A stretch of DNA of 64,000 nt from Gallionellaceae bacterium (GCA_027448945.1 DAIDMQ010000042.1:44781-108780), one strand, 5' to 3'; positions 1 to 10,567 are shown, counted from the stretch's first letter. Notes: a model not told the origin generated them from the sequence alone. Program-made: numbers and translations.

Positions 1-902
1 AGGAGCGACAGCAGTTCAATCACAGGCAGGGTGAGTAGCACCGTGGCGAGTGATGCCCCCAGTGCGATGTTGACCGTAGTCTGCATCCTGTTCTGTTGCG
101 CGGCTTTGAGTGCCGTCAATATTTCGGGGCTGGCGGAGATGAGTGCGACCAAAACCGCAGGGATGGATTTGGGCAAGCTACTACCGGCAAGGCCAGCATC
201 CAACAAAACAGACAACACTTCGGAGAGTAAGCCGACCAATACGATCGCGCCGAGCATGATGCCGACATGCAGGCTGTTCGGGCTGTGTGCCTCGTCATGG
301 GCTTCTTCATCCACACCGGCGGAGTATTCGAAAAAGGTGCGGTGTTCCACTGTCTGCAAACGCAGGAAGGCCGCGTACATCACCGCCATGATGCAGATAG
401 AGAAGACGGAATAGATATGCCATTGTGAATCTGGCACGAAGTCGGGGATGAACATGCCAACGCCGATGGCGACCAGCAACATGGCGACAAAAGAATTGCC
501 CGAATCCACGTTGTACTTGGAACTGCCATGTTTCAAGCCGCCGACGATAGCCGCCAAACCCAAGATACCGTTGATATCGAACATCACCGCCGCGAACACG
601 GTGTCGCGCGCCAGTGTCGGGTTGGGTTCGCCCATCAGCAATACCACCAAAATCACTACCTCGACCGAGACCGCCGCGAGCGTCAGAATCAGCGTGCCAT
701 AGGGTTCGCCAAATCGCACCGCCAGCACTTCTGCGTGGTGCGCGATGCGGAACGCGACCCCGATGATGGCGGCGAGGATGACCAGTAGCAGTCCCCAAAG
801 TATGGCACCACCGTGCTCAACGGCAGCATGTTCGAGGGCAAATCCCAAGCCTAGAACGACAAGGGAAATGGCAATGGGAAGTTCGGCTTTAATATTTTTC
901 AT
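1..902 (-). CDS. Calcium/proton (cation) antiporter, ChaA/CaxA type, partial (3' end lies beyond window start)
   Basis: Hand translation of the reverse strand from ATG at 902 stays open to base 1: MKNIKAELPIAISLVVLGLGFALEHAAVEHGGAILWG...RFGEPYGTLILTLAAVSVEVVILVVLLMGE...ASPEILTALKAAQQNRMQTTVNIALGASLATVLLTLPVIELLSLL. GEPYGTLILTLAA-EV and SPEILTAL are the two Cax-type alpha-repeat motifs. Not in the ORF track because it has no stop within the window. Confidence 0.9.
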   Translation of the reverse strand, partial: MKNIKAELPIAISLVVLGLGFALEHAAVEHGGAILWGLLLVILAAIIGVAFRIAHHAEVLAVRFGEPYGTLILTLAAVSVEVVILVVLLMGEPNPTLARDTVFAAVMFDINGILGLAAIVGGLKHGSSKYNVDSGNSFVAMLLVAIGVGMFIPDFVPDSQWHIYSVFSICIMAVMYAAFLRLQTVEHRTFFEYSAGVDEEAHDEAHSPNSLHVGIMLGAIVLVGLLSEVLSVLLDAGLAGSSLPKSIPAVLVALISASPEILTALKAAQQNRMQTTVNIALGASLATVLLTLPVIELLSL

Positions 903-905
903 GAT

Positions 906-1394
906 TTACTGACGTTGGTAAGTAACGAAATGGTATTCCAAAGGCTGCGGTTCAGCTTGTGTGTGGCGCTCACGCGAGAGGGTATGCCACTCGGTCTTGT
1001 CGAAATCGGGAAAGTGAGCATCACCTTCCACCTCTTGATGTATCTCGGTGATGTACATCGTATCGACTAGGTCCAGCGCCTGACGATAAATATCTGCGCC
1101 GCCTACGATGAAGACTTCGTCATCTGCGACACAAGCGGCAATCGCCTCTTGCAACGAGTGCGCGATGACGCATCCTTCGATCCTCAACGACGTGTCGCGC
1201 GTGACCACCACCGTCGTGCGTCCCGGCAAAGCTTTTCCGATGGATTCGAACGTCTTGCGCCCCATGATCATGTGATGCCCCATGGTCAGTGCCTTGAAAT
1301 GCTTCAAGTCATTAGGGCAGCGCCAAGGTAGGGTGTTGTTCACGCCGATGGTGTGGTTCTGCGCCATGGCAACGATGAGGGAAAGCTTGCTCAT
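906..1394 (-). CDS. folA: Dihydrofolate reductase
   Basis: [53 protein letters not shown] is a classic DHFR N-terminus. Confidence 0.97.
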   Translation of the reverse strand: MSKLSLIVAMAQNHTIGVNNTLPWRCPNDLKHFKALTMGHHMIMGRKTFESIGKALPGRTTVVVTRDTSLRIEGCVIAHSLQEAIAACVADDEVFIVGGADIYRQALDLVDTMYITEIHQEVEGDAHFPDFDKTEWHTLSRERHTQAEPQPLEYHFVTYQRQ

Positions 1395-2185
1395 ACAGCT
1401 ACGGGGGCTTTTATTGCTGGGTGAGGGTCATACCCCTCTAAAGTGAAATCTTCGAACTTGAAAGAAAGAATATCCTTAACCGATGGATTGATCTTCATGG
1501 TCGGCAGTGCTCGCGGCTCGCGTGAGAGTTGTAGCGCAGTCTGCTCCATATGGTTGGAATACAGATGCGCATCGCCGAAGGTGTGCACGAAATCGCCGTA
1601 CTGCAAGCCGCACACTTGCGCCATCATCATGGTGAGCAGTGCATAGCTGGCGATGTTGAACGGCACACCGAGGAAGATGTCGGCGCTGCGTTGATACAAC
1701 TGGCAGGACAACTTTCCATCGGCCACATAGAACTGGAAGAAAGCGTGGCAGGGTGCCAAAGCCATCTGATCTAACTCACCTACGTTCCAAGCGGAAACGA
1801 TGATGCGTCGTGAGTCTGGATTGTTTTTGAGTTGCTCGACTGCGATCTTGATTTGGTCGATAACGCGGCCATCTACCGTCGCCCAAGAGCGCCATTGTTT
1901 GCCATAGACAGGACCGAGGTTGCCGCTCTCATCCGCCCACTCATCCCAGATTCTCACGCCATGCTCTTTGAGATATGCGATGTTGGTGTCGCCCTGCAAG
2001 AACCACAGTAATTCATGGATGATAGATTTTAAATGACACTTTTTGGTGGTCACTAGAGGGAAACCCAGCGCGAGGTCGAAGCGCATCTGATGACCGAATA
2101 CGCTGGTCGTGCCAGTACCCGTGCGGTCAGATTTCTTGGTGCCGTTACTCAGTACGTACTGCATTAAGTCTAGATATTGGCGCAT
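1391..2185 (-). CDS. thyA: Thymidylate synthase
   Basis: [38 protein letters not shown]...[12 protein letters not shown]...[20 protein letters not shown]; 4-nt overlap with folA. Confidence 0.98.
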   Translation of the reverse strand: MRQYLDLMQYVLSNGTKKSDRTGTGTTSVFGHQMRFDLALGFPLVTTKKCHLKSIIHELLWFLQGDTNIAYLKEHGVRIWDEWADESGNLGPVYGKQWRSWATVDGRVIDQIKIAVEQLKNNPDSRRIIVSAWNVGELDQMALAPCHAFFQFYVADGKLSCQLYQRSADIFLGVPFNIASYALLTMMMAQVCGLQYGDFVHTFGDAHLYSNHMEQTALQLSREPRALPTMKINPSVKDILSFKFEDFTLEGYDPHPAIKAPVAV

Positions 2186-2468
2186 GGTGTAACCCTTTTA
2201 ATCGCGGCATTCCGAGATTTTTTGAGGGCGCAATGCTAGCACAATTCCACTATATTCAGTCTGATGCAGACCTTCCGAATAGTAGACAGATACGGGTGTT
2301 GATGCCCAATCTGCGAGCCTACCCAAGGCTCTGCGATAGCTCACATACTGTGAGCAGTTCTTAAGCGTTGTGTTCTAACGGTCTATAATTTGGCCAAATC
2401 GTTCGTATTCGCGTATGCCATCGAAGGTGACCTTATCGTTTGGAAGTCTAAATAGTTTGGAGGGCAAG

Positions 2469-2621
2469 ATGTCAGGATGTATACGCTGGTTGTTGAATCA
2501 CAAACCTAATTTTTTCCCTAAGTGGCTTTTCATGTCATTGTTGATATGTGGTGTGCTTGGCGTTTTATATGGCTTGGCCTTGGGAATGTGGTTTGTCTCA
2601 ACAGAGGTGGATTTTTTGTAA
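2469..2621 (+). CDS. Hypothetical small (50 aa) single-TM protein
   Basis: Start at M19 of the 2415 ORF is preceded by a strong GGAGGG Shine-Dalgarno (ttggagggcaagATG). One hydrophobic span, LFMSLLICGVLGVLYGLALGMWFV. A TATAAT lies at 2382-2387. Confidence 0.4.
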   Translation: MSGCIRWLLNHKPNFFPKWLFMSLLICGVLGVLYGLALGMWFVSTEVDFL

Positions 2622-2688
2622 TTACCCGACTATTCGTAAGTTTGGCGCAAGCAAAGTGCAAATAATTACAAGGTTTTTAAAAATTGTT

Positions 2689-2717
2689 TTGACTCATTTC
2701 AATTATCAGCGTAAAAC
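2689..2717 (+). promoter_or_regulatory. Putative cspA promoter TTGACT-N17-TAAAAC with a CAGCGTaaaACGCTG dyad over the -10
   Basis: Hexamers read directly; perfect 6-bp inverted repeat at 2707-2721. Confidence 0.45.
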
Positions 2718-2791
2718 GCTGGCAGTTATTTGATTCAAAGTGTTTGCAGTGCAGTAGTTTCCATGTGCGATCCTGGTTTCAAATAGTTTTT

Positions 2792-2811
2792 CGGGAAGTT
2801 TCCCGTTTTTT
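2792..2811 (+). promoter_or_regulatory. Terminator-like hairpin plus T-run in the cspA 5' UTR (possible attenuator)
   Basis: CGGGA-AGTT-TCCCG followed by TTTTTTATT, ending about 18 nt before the cspA ATG. Confidence 0.5.
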
Positions 2812-2828
2812 ATTAAGGAAGTAATAAC

Positions 2829-3032
2829 ATGGCAACAGGCATCGTAAAGTGGTTCAATGACGCAAAAGGTTTCGGTTTCGTAACTCCTGATGATGGTAGC
2901 GAAGATCTGTTCGCACACTTCTCAGCGATCAACATGAACGGTTTCAAATCATTGCAAGAAGGTCAAAAAGTTACTTTTGAAGTGACTCAAGGTCCTAAGG
3001 GCAAGCAAGCATCTAACATCCAAGCTGCTTAA
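2829..3032 (+). CDS. cspA: Cold-shock protein
   Basis: [34 protein letters not shown] contains the RNP1/RNP2 motifs of the CSD family. Confidence 0.97.
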   Translation: MATGIVKWFNDAKGFGFVTPDDGSEDLFAHFSAINMNGFKSLQEGQKVTFEVTQGPKGKQASNIQAA

Positions 3033-3049
3033 TAAGCACTAGGATAGTT

Positions 3050-3080
3050 AAAAGCCCGGCACGAAAGTGCCGGGCTTTTT
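3050..3080 (+). terminator. Rho-independent terminator of cspA
   Basis: AAAAGCCCGGCAC-GAAA-GTGCCGGGCTTTTT. Confidence 0.9.
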
Positions 3081-3090
3081 CGTTTGCGCG

Positions 3091-3486
3091 TCACACAAGC
3101 AACACGGCAATCACCCAGTAGCGGGCGAACTTACCGAGTGCCATGAATACAGCTGCTTGCCAGGGGTTGAGCCGCAACCAACCCGCAGCCAAACAAAGTG
3201 CGTCGCCCAGCAAGGGTGTCCATGCCAGCAACAACGCAGGCGTGCCGTAATGCCTCACCTTTTCCACATGTTTGAGTTTTTGCGTCAAGGGCAGCATACG
3301 CCCCATGCCATAAGAGATCACGCCGCCTATGGTGTTGCCTAGCGTGGCGACTAGTAAGGCGAGCCAGAGTGTGTCGGGATAGGTTTTGAGTACGGCGAAC
3401 AGCACGGCCTCCGAACCGCCGGGTAATAACGTTGCACCCAGCAGGCTGCTGATGAATAGGGATAGGAGGCTCGCTGACTCGGTCAT
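3091..3486 (-). CDS. YqaA family membrane protein (DedA/SNARE-associated-like)
   Basis: LFISSLLGATLLPGGSEAVLFAVL...VATLGNTIGGVISYGMGR...LLAWTPLLGDALCLAAGWLRL is the YqaA family pattern. Confidence 0.8.
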   Translation of the reverse strand: MTESASLLSLFISSLLGATLLPGGSEAVLFAVLKTYPDTLWLALLVATLGNTIGGVISYGMGRMLPLTQKLKHVEKVRHYGTPALLLAWTPLLGDALCLAAGWLRLNPWQAAVFMALGKFARYWVIAVLLV

Positions 3487-3582
3487 TAGGGCGCTTCTAG
3501 AAATTCCAACTGCGTTGAGATGCGGCGTTACTCACTTCGTATTTTGACTTTCTAAAAGCCCTTGCGAAATATGTGGGTTGTC

Positions 3583-4353
3583 TTAGAACTTGATGGCTGA
3601 AAAAACTTTCTTTACTAGGCTGTTCGTTGCTTCCAGAGGGTTCGCGCGGATGGCTTTTTCCTGCTCAGCCATCATCACGAACAGACCGTCGAGTGCTTTC
3701 TGGGTGATGTAACTTTCCAGATTGGCATTTTTGGCATCGACTAAGCCGAGTTGTACGCCTTTGCCGGCGAACTGGTCATACTTCTGCGCCAACTGAACCT
3801 TTTGCATCGCGTTCACGACGATGGGCTGAAACTTGCCGCTCAAAGCCGTCTCGGTGTTGGTGCGGAAATATTGCGTTGCGGCATTATCCGGCCCCATCAA
3901 GATGTTCTTAGCATCGGTCACACTCATATTTTTCACCGCACTCACCAGCAATGCCTTGGCTTCAGGCACTGCGGCTTCAGCTGCACGATTCATGGAGACG
4001 TTCAGTTCATCGGCATATTTACCCATGCCCAGTCTGCGCAGACCGTTATCCAGTTTTTGCAGGTTCTCGGGGAGGGGGATGCGCACTTTTGGATTGCCCA
4101 GATAACCATCGGTCTTAGCCAAGCTCGCGACTGCAGTCATCACGCCTTGATTTAGGGCCTGCTTCAAGCTGGAGATCTGATCCTTGTTGCTGATATTTGC
4201 TAAAGGATCGGCTGCAGGTGCCGCCGCTTGAGGTGCGGCTGCTTGTTTTTGAGGCAGTGCCTTGTTCAATTCCCCTTTGAGGTCGTTGAGACTGAATGCA
4301 CATGCGGACTGAGCGAAAACCAAAGTTAATAATACGGAGGATTTTTTCAGCAT
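3583..4353 (-). CDS. DUF4197 domain-containing protein (exported)
   Basis: Signal peptide plus DGYLGNPKVRIPLPENLQKLDNGLRRLGMGKYADELNVSMNRAAEAAVPEAK, characteristic of DUF4197. Confidence 0.85.
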   Translation of the reverse strand: MLKKSSVLLTLVFAQSACAFSLNDLKGELNKALPQKQAAAPQAAAPAADPLANISNKDQISSLKQALNQGVMTAVASLAKTDGYLGNPKVRIPLPENLQKLDNGLRRLGMGKYADELNVSMNRAAEAAVPEAKALLVSAVKNMSVTDAKNILMGPDNAATQYFRTNTETALSGKFQPIVVNAMQKVQLAQKYDQFAGKGVQLGLVDAKNANLESYITQKALDGLFVMMAEQEKAIRANPLEATNSLVKKVFSAIKF

Positions 4354-4434
4354 GATGTTTCCTTGGATTTCGACGTGGTCATTAGAGAGCAGTCGCCGTT
4401 ACTCACTATGTGGTAAAGGCGACCCGCGATTTTA

Positions 4435-6180
4435 TTAACGTTTCTTAGGTGGCATCAGGTCGGTGATCGTGCCTTCAGCCATCTCTGCTGCGAAGCAGAA
4501 AGTCTCCGACAGAGTCGGGTGTGGATGTATGGTAAGACCGATGTCTTCCATGTCTGCGCCCATCTCCAGTGCCAGTACCGCTTCGGCAATCAACTCACCC
4601 GCGTTCACACCCACGATACCCGCGCCCAAGATGCGGCGTGTCTTGGGGTCGAGTAGAACTTTAGTCATGCCTTCTTCGCGTGCAACCGACAGCGCACGAC
4701 CGGAAGCAGCCCAAGGGAAGGCACCCTTCTCGTAAGCGATGCCTTGTGTTTTGGCTTGGGTCTCGGTCAAGCCCATCCAAGCGATTTCCGGATCGGTGTA
4801 GGCGACGGAAGGAATGGTCATCGGCTCGAAATATGCCTTGTGTCCCGCGATGTTTTCCGCAGCGACTTTACCCTCATGCACCGCCTTATGTGCAAGCATG
4901 GGATCGCCCACGATGTCGCCGATAGCGTAGATGTTGGCAACGTTGGTGCGCTGTTGTTTGTCGACGGGAATGAAGCCCCGTTCGTTGACCACCAAACCTG
5001 CCGCTTCCGCACCAATCTCACGACCATTCGGGCGACGACCAACTGCCATCAATACACGGTCGAACAACTGCGGTTCAGCAGGCGCCTGTTCGCCTTCGAA
5101 AGTAACCAGCAAACCTTCTTTTTTAGCTTCTATCTTGGTGACTTTGGTCTTGAGCATGATGGCTTCGTAACGCTTGGCGATACGGGTATGCAGCGGCTTG
5201 ACCATGTCTTTGTCGGCACCCGGCATGAGTTGGTCCATCAGCTCGACAACAGAAATCTTGCTGCCTAGTGCATCATACACGGTGGCCATTTCCAGACCGA
5301 TGATGCCGCCGCCGATGACCAGCATGCGTTTAGGCACATCTTGCAATGCCAATGCACCAGTCGAGTCGATGATGCGAGGGTCGTCGTAAGGGAAACCGGG
5401 GATGCGCGCGACGCTAGAGCCTGCGGCGACGATAGCGTTATCAAAGGTGATGACTTTTTCACCGTCCGCGGTTTGTACCGCGATGCTATTAGGCGAAGTG
5501 AATTTCGCGAGGCCAGTGACAACTTGTACCTTGCGCTGTTTCGCTAGCGCGCCCAAGCCACCTGTCAGCTTGCCGATGACGCTTTCTTTCCACGTGCGTA
5601 TCGTATCGATATCGATTTTGGGTTTCGCAAATGTCACGCCGTGATGTGAGACTTCTTCGGCTTCACTGATGACCTTGGCAACGTGCAGCAGGGCTTTGGA
5701 GGGAATGCAACCTACGTTCAGACATACGCCGCCCAAAGATGCGTGCTTCTCTATTAATACGACTTTTTTGCCCAGATCGGCCGCGCGGAACGCAGCGGTG
5801 TAGCCGCCGGGGCCTGCGCCCAATACCACTACTTCGGCATGCAGATCGCCTTGCGCGACGGCGACATTGGCCTTGGGCGCAACAGCGGGTGCTGCTGGTG
5901 TTACCGCGGCAGTTGCTTGCGCAGGGGCGGCGCTTGCAGCGGCAGCCACTTCCATGATGATAATCAACGAACCTTCAGAGACTTTGTCGCCGACCTTGAC
6001 CTTCACTTCTTTGATGACACCGGCTTGGGGTGCAGGCACTTCCATCGCCGCCTTGTCGGTCTCCAAAGTCAACAAAGACTGTTCAGCGCTTACGGTATCG
6101 CCCGCTTTGACGAATAACTCGATGACTGCAACGTCTTTGAAATCGCCGATGGCGGGTACTTTGACTTCGATCATGCTCAT
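4435..6180 (-). CDS. lpdA: Dihydrolipoyl dehydrogenase with N-terminal lipoyl domain
   Basis: [28 protein letters not shown]...[12 protein letters not shown] (lipoyl) followed by [17 protein letters not shown] (redox disulfide). Start reset from 6411 to the ATG at 6180 because the upstream extension reads into non-coding/proA sequence. Confidence 0.95.
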   Translation of the reverse strand: MSMIEVKVPAIGDFKDVAVIELFVKAGDTVSAEQSLLTLETDKAAMEVPAPQAGVIKEVKVKVGDKVSEGSLIIIMEVAAAASAAPAQATAAVTPAAPAVAPKANVAVAQGDLHAEVVVLGAGPGGYTAAFRAADLGKKVVLIEKHASLGGVCLNVGCIPSKALLHVAKVISEAEEVSHHGVTFAKPKIDIDTIRTWKESVIGKLTGGLGALAKQRKVQVVTGLAKFTSPNSIAVQTADGEKVITFDNAIVAAGSSVARIPGFPYDDPRIIDSTGALALQDVPKRMLVIGGGIIGLEMATVYDALGSKISVVELMDQLMPGADKDMVKPLHTRIAKRYEAIMLKTKVTKIEAKKEGLLVTFEGEQAPAEPQLFDRVLMAVGRRPNGREIGAEAAGLVVNERGFIPVDKQQRTNVANIYAIGDIVGDPMLAHKAVHEGKVAAENIAGHKAYFEPMTIPSVAYTDPEIAWMGLTETQAKTQGIAYEKGAFPWAASGRALSVAREEGMTKVLLDPKTRRILGAGIVGVNAGELIAEAVLALEMGADMEDIGLTIHPHPTLSETFCFAAEMAEGTITDLMPPKKR

Positions 6181-6197
6181 GTTCTTCCCTCTGTGAT

Positions 6198-6246
6198 GTA
6201 GGTCGGGTTTTAACCCGACATATAGTCGGGCTGAAGCCCGACCTAC
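6198..6246. repeat. Nested intergenic palindrome, REP-like
   Basis: GTAGGTCGGGTTTTAACCCGACATATAGTCGGGCTGAAGCCCGACCTAC: two internal GTCGGG...CCCGAC hairpins enclosed by outer arms GTAGGTCGGG/CCCGACCTAC. Confidence 0.75.
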
Positions 6247-6256
6247 GATATATTGC

Positions 6257-7516
6257 TTAACTTCTGATTTGCCCATTACCCAGCACGATATATTTCTGCG
6301 AGGTAAGTCCTTCCAGTCCCACCGGGCCGCGCGCGTGAATCTTGTCGGTCGAGATGCCGATCTCAGCACCCAAGCCATATTCGAAGCCATCCGCGAAACG
6401 GGTGGAGGCATTCACCATCACGCTGCTGGAATCGACTTCGCGCAGGAAGCGCATCGCCTTGGTGTAGTTCTCTGTGACGATGCTCTCGGTGTGTTGCGAA
6501 CCGTAGCGAGCGATGTGATCCATCGCGCCGTCCAAGCCGGCTACCACGCGTATGCTTAAGATAGGCGCGAGATATTCGGTATACCAATCTTCCTCGGTCG
6601 CAGCGCTCATTTGTGCGACCAGTTTGCGAGCTGTATCGTCGCCACGCAACTCCACACCCTTGTCCAGATAGATCTTGCAAAGTTTAGGTAGCACCTGAGC
6701 CGCGACATCGCTATGTACCAGCAAGGTCTCCATCGCATTGCACACGCCGTAGCGATGGGTCTTGGCGTTGTCGGCGATGCGTATCGCCTTGTCTAGATCC
6801 GCCTCGCTATCTATATAGACATGGCAGACACCGTGCAGATGTTTGATGACAGGGATACGCGCCTCATTGCTGATGCGTTCTATCAGACCCTTGCCGCCGC
6901 GAGGAACGATCACGTCCACATAGTCTTTCATCGTGATGAGTTCGCCTACTGCGGCGCGGTCTGTGGTGCTTATTACCTGCACTGCATTCGCGGGTAGCCC
7001 CGCTGCTTGCAGACCCGCGTGGACGCAGGCTGCGATGGCTTGGTTTGAATGTATTGCTTCGGAACCGCCGCGCAAGATGGCCGCGTTACCCGACTTGAGG
7101 CACAGGCCTGCCGCATCTGCCGTCACATTGGGACGCGACTCGTAGATGATGCCGATCACGCCCAGTGGCACGCGCATCTTGCCGACTTGTATGCCAGAAG
7201 GTCGATAGCTCAGGTCGGTGATGCCGCCTATCGGATCTGGCAGCGTGGCAATTTGCTGCAGGCCTTCTGCCATGCCGCGCACTGATTTTTCGGTCAGTGT
7301 CAGTCTGTCTATGGAGGCGTCATCCAAACCGTGGCTACGCGCAGCAGCGACGTCCTTGGCATTCTCGGCAATGAGATGTGTGCTGGCGCTCAAGATCGCA
7401 TCGGCGATAGCCAGCAAAGCCTTGTTCTTGGTGGCTGTATCGGCTTGCGCCATCTGTCGTGCTGCGGCACGTGCTGCCACACCGACGCCCTGCATATAGG
7501 TTTTGATATCACTCAT
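6257..7516 (-). CDS. proA: Gamma-glutamyl phosphate reductase
   Basis: [50 protein letters not shown]. Confidence 0.97.
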   Translation of the reverse strand: MSDIKTYMQGVGVAARAAARQMAQADTATKNKALLAIADAILSASTHLIAENAKDVAAARSHGLDDASIDRLTLTEKSVRGMAEGLQQIATLPDPIGGITDLSYRPSGIQVGKMRVPLGVIGIIYESRPNVTADAAGLCLKSGNAAILRGGSEAIHSNQAIAACVHAGLQAAGLPANAVQVISTTDRAAVGELITMKDYVDVIVPRGGKGLIERISNEARIPVIKHLHGVCHVYIDSEADLDKAIRIADNAKTHRYGVCNAMETLLVHSDVAAQVLPKLCKIYLDKGVELRGDDTARKLVAQMSAATEEDWYTEYLAPILSIRVVAGLDGAMDHIARYGSQHTESIVTENYTKAMRFLREVDSSSVMVNASTRFADGFEYGLGAEIGISTDKIHARGPVGLEGLTSQKYIVLGNGQIRS

Positions 7517-7597
7517 GCTTGTGTGCGTGTTTTTGCAAAGGGCGCATTTTACCTCAAGTGCTAGAATGCGCGCCCCAAGTTATATCTAAGCGTAGCA

Positions 7598-8386
7598 ATG
7601 TCAGACATCCTAAATCAGATACTCGCGGTCAAAGCACAAGAAGTCGCGGCCGCTAAGAGTCGCAACTCACTTGCCTTGATGCGCATGGAAGCGCTGCAGG
7701 CGCCAACTAACCGCGATTTCGTCGGCGCGATACGCGCCAAGATCGCTGCAGGCCAGTCCGCCGTGATCGCCGAGATCAAGAAGGCCAGTCCCAGCAAAGG
7801 TGTGATACGCGCGGACTTTCATCCCGATCAGATTGCTGTCAGCTATGCGCAACATGGCGCGGCCTGTTTGTCCGTGCTGACAGATGAGCAGTTCTTCCAA
7901 GGCAGCGCCGACTATCTCAAGCAGGCACGTGCAGCCTGCGAACTACCCGTATTACGCAAGGATTTCATCGTTGATGAATATCAAATCTATCAGGCTAGGG
8001 CGATGGGTGCAGATGCCATTCTATTGATTGCCGCCGCCTTGCTAACCGCAGAGATGCGCCGTTTCGAAGCGCTGGCGCATCAGTTGGGCATGGCCGTTCT
8101 GGTCGAAGTGCACAATGAAGTCGAGCTGGATGCGGCTTTGCAATTGAATACACCCTTGATAGGGGTCAATAATCGCAATCTGCGTACTTTCGAGGTTAGC
8201 TTGCAAACAACTCTAGATTTGCTGGTGCGGATTCCTGCTAACCGTATCGTCGTCACCGAGAGCGGCATCGTCACCGCACACGATGTGCAGCGCATGCGTG
8301 ACAACGATGTACACACCTTTTTAGTTGGCGAAGCTTTCATGCGCGCAGACGACCCTGGCGCAGAGTTGTCACGCGTGTTCGATTGA
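7598..8386 (+). CDS. trpC: Indole-3-glycerol phosphate synthase
   Basis: [49 protein letters not shown]. Confidence 0.97.
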   Translation: MSDILNQILAVKAQEVAAAKSRNSLALMRMEALQAPTNRDFVGAIRAKIAAGQSAVIAEIKKASPSKGVIRADFHPDQIAVSYAQHGAACLSVLTDEQFFQGSADYLKQARAACELPVLRKDFIVDEYQIYQARAMGADAILLIAAALLTAEMRRFEALAHQLGMAVLVEVHNEVELDAALQLNTPLIGVNNRNLRTFEVSLQTTLDLLVRIPANRIVVTESGIVTAHDVQRMRDNDVHTFLVGEAFMRADDPGAELSRVFD

Positions 8387-8629
8387 AGCTATACCCTTAT
8401 AAATAAAGGGACTAGCGGGGTAGTCGAGTGTCTGTTTAAGTGGTCTTTGTGATGCTTTGTGGTAAAAAAACAACAGTATTGTGAACTTTTTGTTAAAACC
8501 TATTGCAGAGTCTTGCGTGAAATATTTCATAGTAGATAATCCGCCCCGAAGTTTCCGTATCGGAACTTTCTTGTAATCGTTGGTGGTATCGGCCGCCGAC
8601 TTTAGAACATAACCACTTAGGAGTTTTAC

Positions 8630-9718
8630 ATGCAAAAGAAACTGATCGCACTGGCTGTTGCTGCTGCTCTGACTACACCAGCGTTAGCTATGGCTGACGT
8701 GACTGTTTACGGCAAAGCATTTTTGGACGTTGAGTCTGTAAACAACGACCAAGCAGGTACTTTACCTGCAGCACGACTTTTGAAATCTAACGCAACGCGC
8801 GTTGCAACAAACGCATCCCGTTTGGGCGTTAAGGGTAGCGAAGATCTGGGCGACAACCTGAAAGCTATTTTCCAATACGAAGTGCAAATGGATGCAAACG
8901 GCGTTGGCGGTAACGGCTTGGGTAACGGTACACGTAACAGTGGTATCGGTATGGAAGGCGACTTCGGTAAAGTAATCGTTGGTCGTTGGGATTCCCCATA
9001 CAAGGTTGTGCATAACAGCGTTGAATTGTTTGATAATGCAACTGTGTTTAGCGCGACTAACGTAGTTGGTCGTTCTGCAAACGGAAAAAACTACAACAAT
9101 CGTCAGTCCAGCATGATTCAATACTGGACACCTAAGATGGGTGGTTTCCAAGCGGCTTTGATGTACGCGCCAGACGCAGCACCTACAGTTATTGCAGCAG
9201 CAGCAGCAGCGGGTAAAACTATCCTCGCGTTGTCCGGTACATACGATCAAGACGGTATCTACGCAGGTTTGGGTTACGAGTCACGTACAGACCAATCATT
9301 TGTAAATACAACAGACAGCGCAATGCGTCTGACAGGTAAATACACTTTTGGCCCAGCTTGGATTGGTGCAACAGTTGAAAGCGTTAAGACCAACACTGCC
9401 CCTGCAGTTAGTTACACTCAAAACATCTATGAATTGGTTGGTCAGTACAACATTGATGCTAACTTCATCGGTTTGAGCTACGCCAAAGCGGGTAAGAGTA
9501 ACGTTGCGAACACAGGCGCAAGCCAAGTTTCTTTGAAGTTGGGTCACAACTTCTCAAAGAAAGTTGAAGGCTTTATCGCTTACACGCAATTGAAGAATGA
9601 TGCTGTTACTGTTGCGGGCACTGGTGGTACTTACGCTCTTAGCGCTGGTACGCCATATGGTATAGCTTTGGGCTCTACACAGTCTGCTTTCGGTGCTGGC
9701 ATGAGCATGTCCTTCTAA
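8630..9718 (+). CDS. Gram-negative trimeric porin
   Basis: Signal peptide MQKKLIALAVAAALTTPALAMADVTVYGKAFLDVE, SRLGVKGSEDLGDNLKAIFQYE, C-terminal aromatic SMSF. Confidence 0.93.
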   Translation: MQKKLIALAVAAALTTPALAMADVTVYGKAFLDVESVNNDQAGTLPAARLLKSNATRVATNASRLGVKGSEDLGDNLKAIFQYEVQMDANGVGGNGLGNGTRNSGIGMEGDFGKVIVGRWDSPYKVVHNSVELFDNATVFSATNVVGRSANGKNYNNRQSSMIQYWTPKMGGFQAALMYAPDAAPTVIAAAAAAGKTILALSGTYDQDGIYAGLGYESRTDQSFVNTTDSAMRLTGKYTFGPAWIGATVESVKTNTAPAVSYTQNIYELVGQYNIDANFIGLSYAKAGKSNVANTGASQVSLKLGHNFSKKVEGFIAYTQLKNDAVTVAGTGGTYALSAGTPYGIALGSTQSAFGAGMSMSF

Positions 9719-9768
9719 TAGCGCTTGAGGCGACTACGCTCGCATAAGCAACATTAGTTTGATATAGG

Positions 9769-9796
9769 AACGGGACACTTAGGTGTCCCGTTTTTT
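9769..9796 (+). terminator. Rho-independent terminator of the porin gene
   Basis: AACGGGACACTTAGGTGTCCCGTTTTTT. Confidence 0.85.
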
Positions 9797-9859
9797 ATTG
9801 ACGCTGGCAGTTGAATTCTCTACATTGCGCACTCTGAATTAATCGGCGGAGTACGAATC

Positions 9860-10483
9860 TTGAGTGTTGATCGTTTGATTGTGGAGTTTGATAAGGGCTT
9901 ACGTACCTTGTTCAGTGAGGCGCACAGCGTGCGCAGCTACCCAGATGCGGGTCTGGCTGATGCACCCCTTGATGAGGCTGAAAAGAAGCATGCAGCGGCG
10001 TTGATGCGCGTCAATCACACTGGCGAGATATGCGCCCAAGCGCTCTATCAGGGGCAGGCACTGACCGCACGCGACCTGCAGGTGCAACAGAGACTGCAGC
10101 AAGCGGCTCAGGAAGAGACTGAGCACTTGGCTTGGACCGCGCACCGTGTACACGAGCTGGGCGGCCACCTGAGTGTGCTCAATCCGCTCTGGTATAGCGG
10201 ATCCCTGGCGATGGGTGCATTGGCGGGTTTGTTGGGTGATAAATGGAACTTGGGCTTCTTGGCCGAGACCGAGCGTCAAGTCGGACATCATTTGCAAAGT
10301 CATTTAGAGAAGCTGCCGGTACAAGACGGAAAAAGTCGCGCCATTGTCACGCAAATGGCCGTCGATGAAGCCGCACACGCGAGTATGGCGGCCGAGCTAG
10401 GCGGTGCAGAGTTGCCGCAGCCTGTGAGGGTCGCGATGCAGCTCAACGGCAAACTGATGACGAATACGGTCTATTACGTTTGA
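9860..10483 (+). CDS. coq7: Ubiquinone biosynthesis hydroxylase, COQ7 family
   Basis: MRVNHTGEICAQALYQGQ...EETEHLAWTAHRVHELGG...DEAAHASMA diiron motifs. Confidence 0.95.
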   Translation: MSVDRLIVEFDKGLRTLFSEAHSVRSYPDAGLADAPLDEAEKKHAAALMRVNHTGEICAQALYQGQALTARDLQVQQRLQQAAQEETEHLAWTAHRVHELGGHLSVLNPLWYSGSLAMGALAGLLGDKWNLGFLAETERQVGHHLQSHLEKLPVQDGKSRAIVTQMAVDEAAHASMAAELGGAELPQPVRVAMQLNGKLMTNTVYYV

Positions 10484-10567
10484 TCTTTGATGTTAGGCAT
10501 AAGCGAGAAGTCGTAAGTTGGTGCGGTTCGCTCCGCGTGACTTTTCTTGCAACTCCCTGCTTGCGCC

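Noticed and set aside
307-798. Minus-strand 163-aa ORF near the left edge
   Set aside because: Wrong frame of the truncated Cax antiporter, which has the motif-bearing frame from 902 to the window edge.
8369-8635. 88-aa minus ORF upstream of the porin gene
   Set aside because: Covers the porin promoter/leader region and lacks an RBS or recognisable domain.
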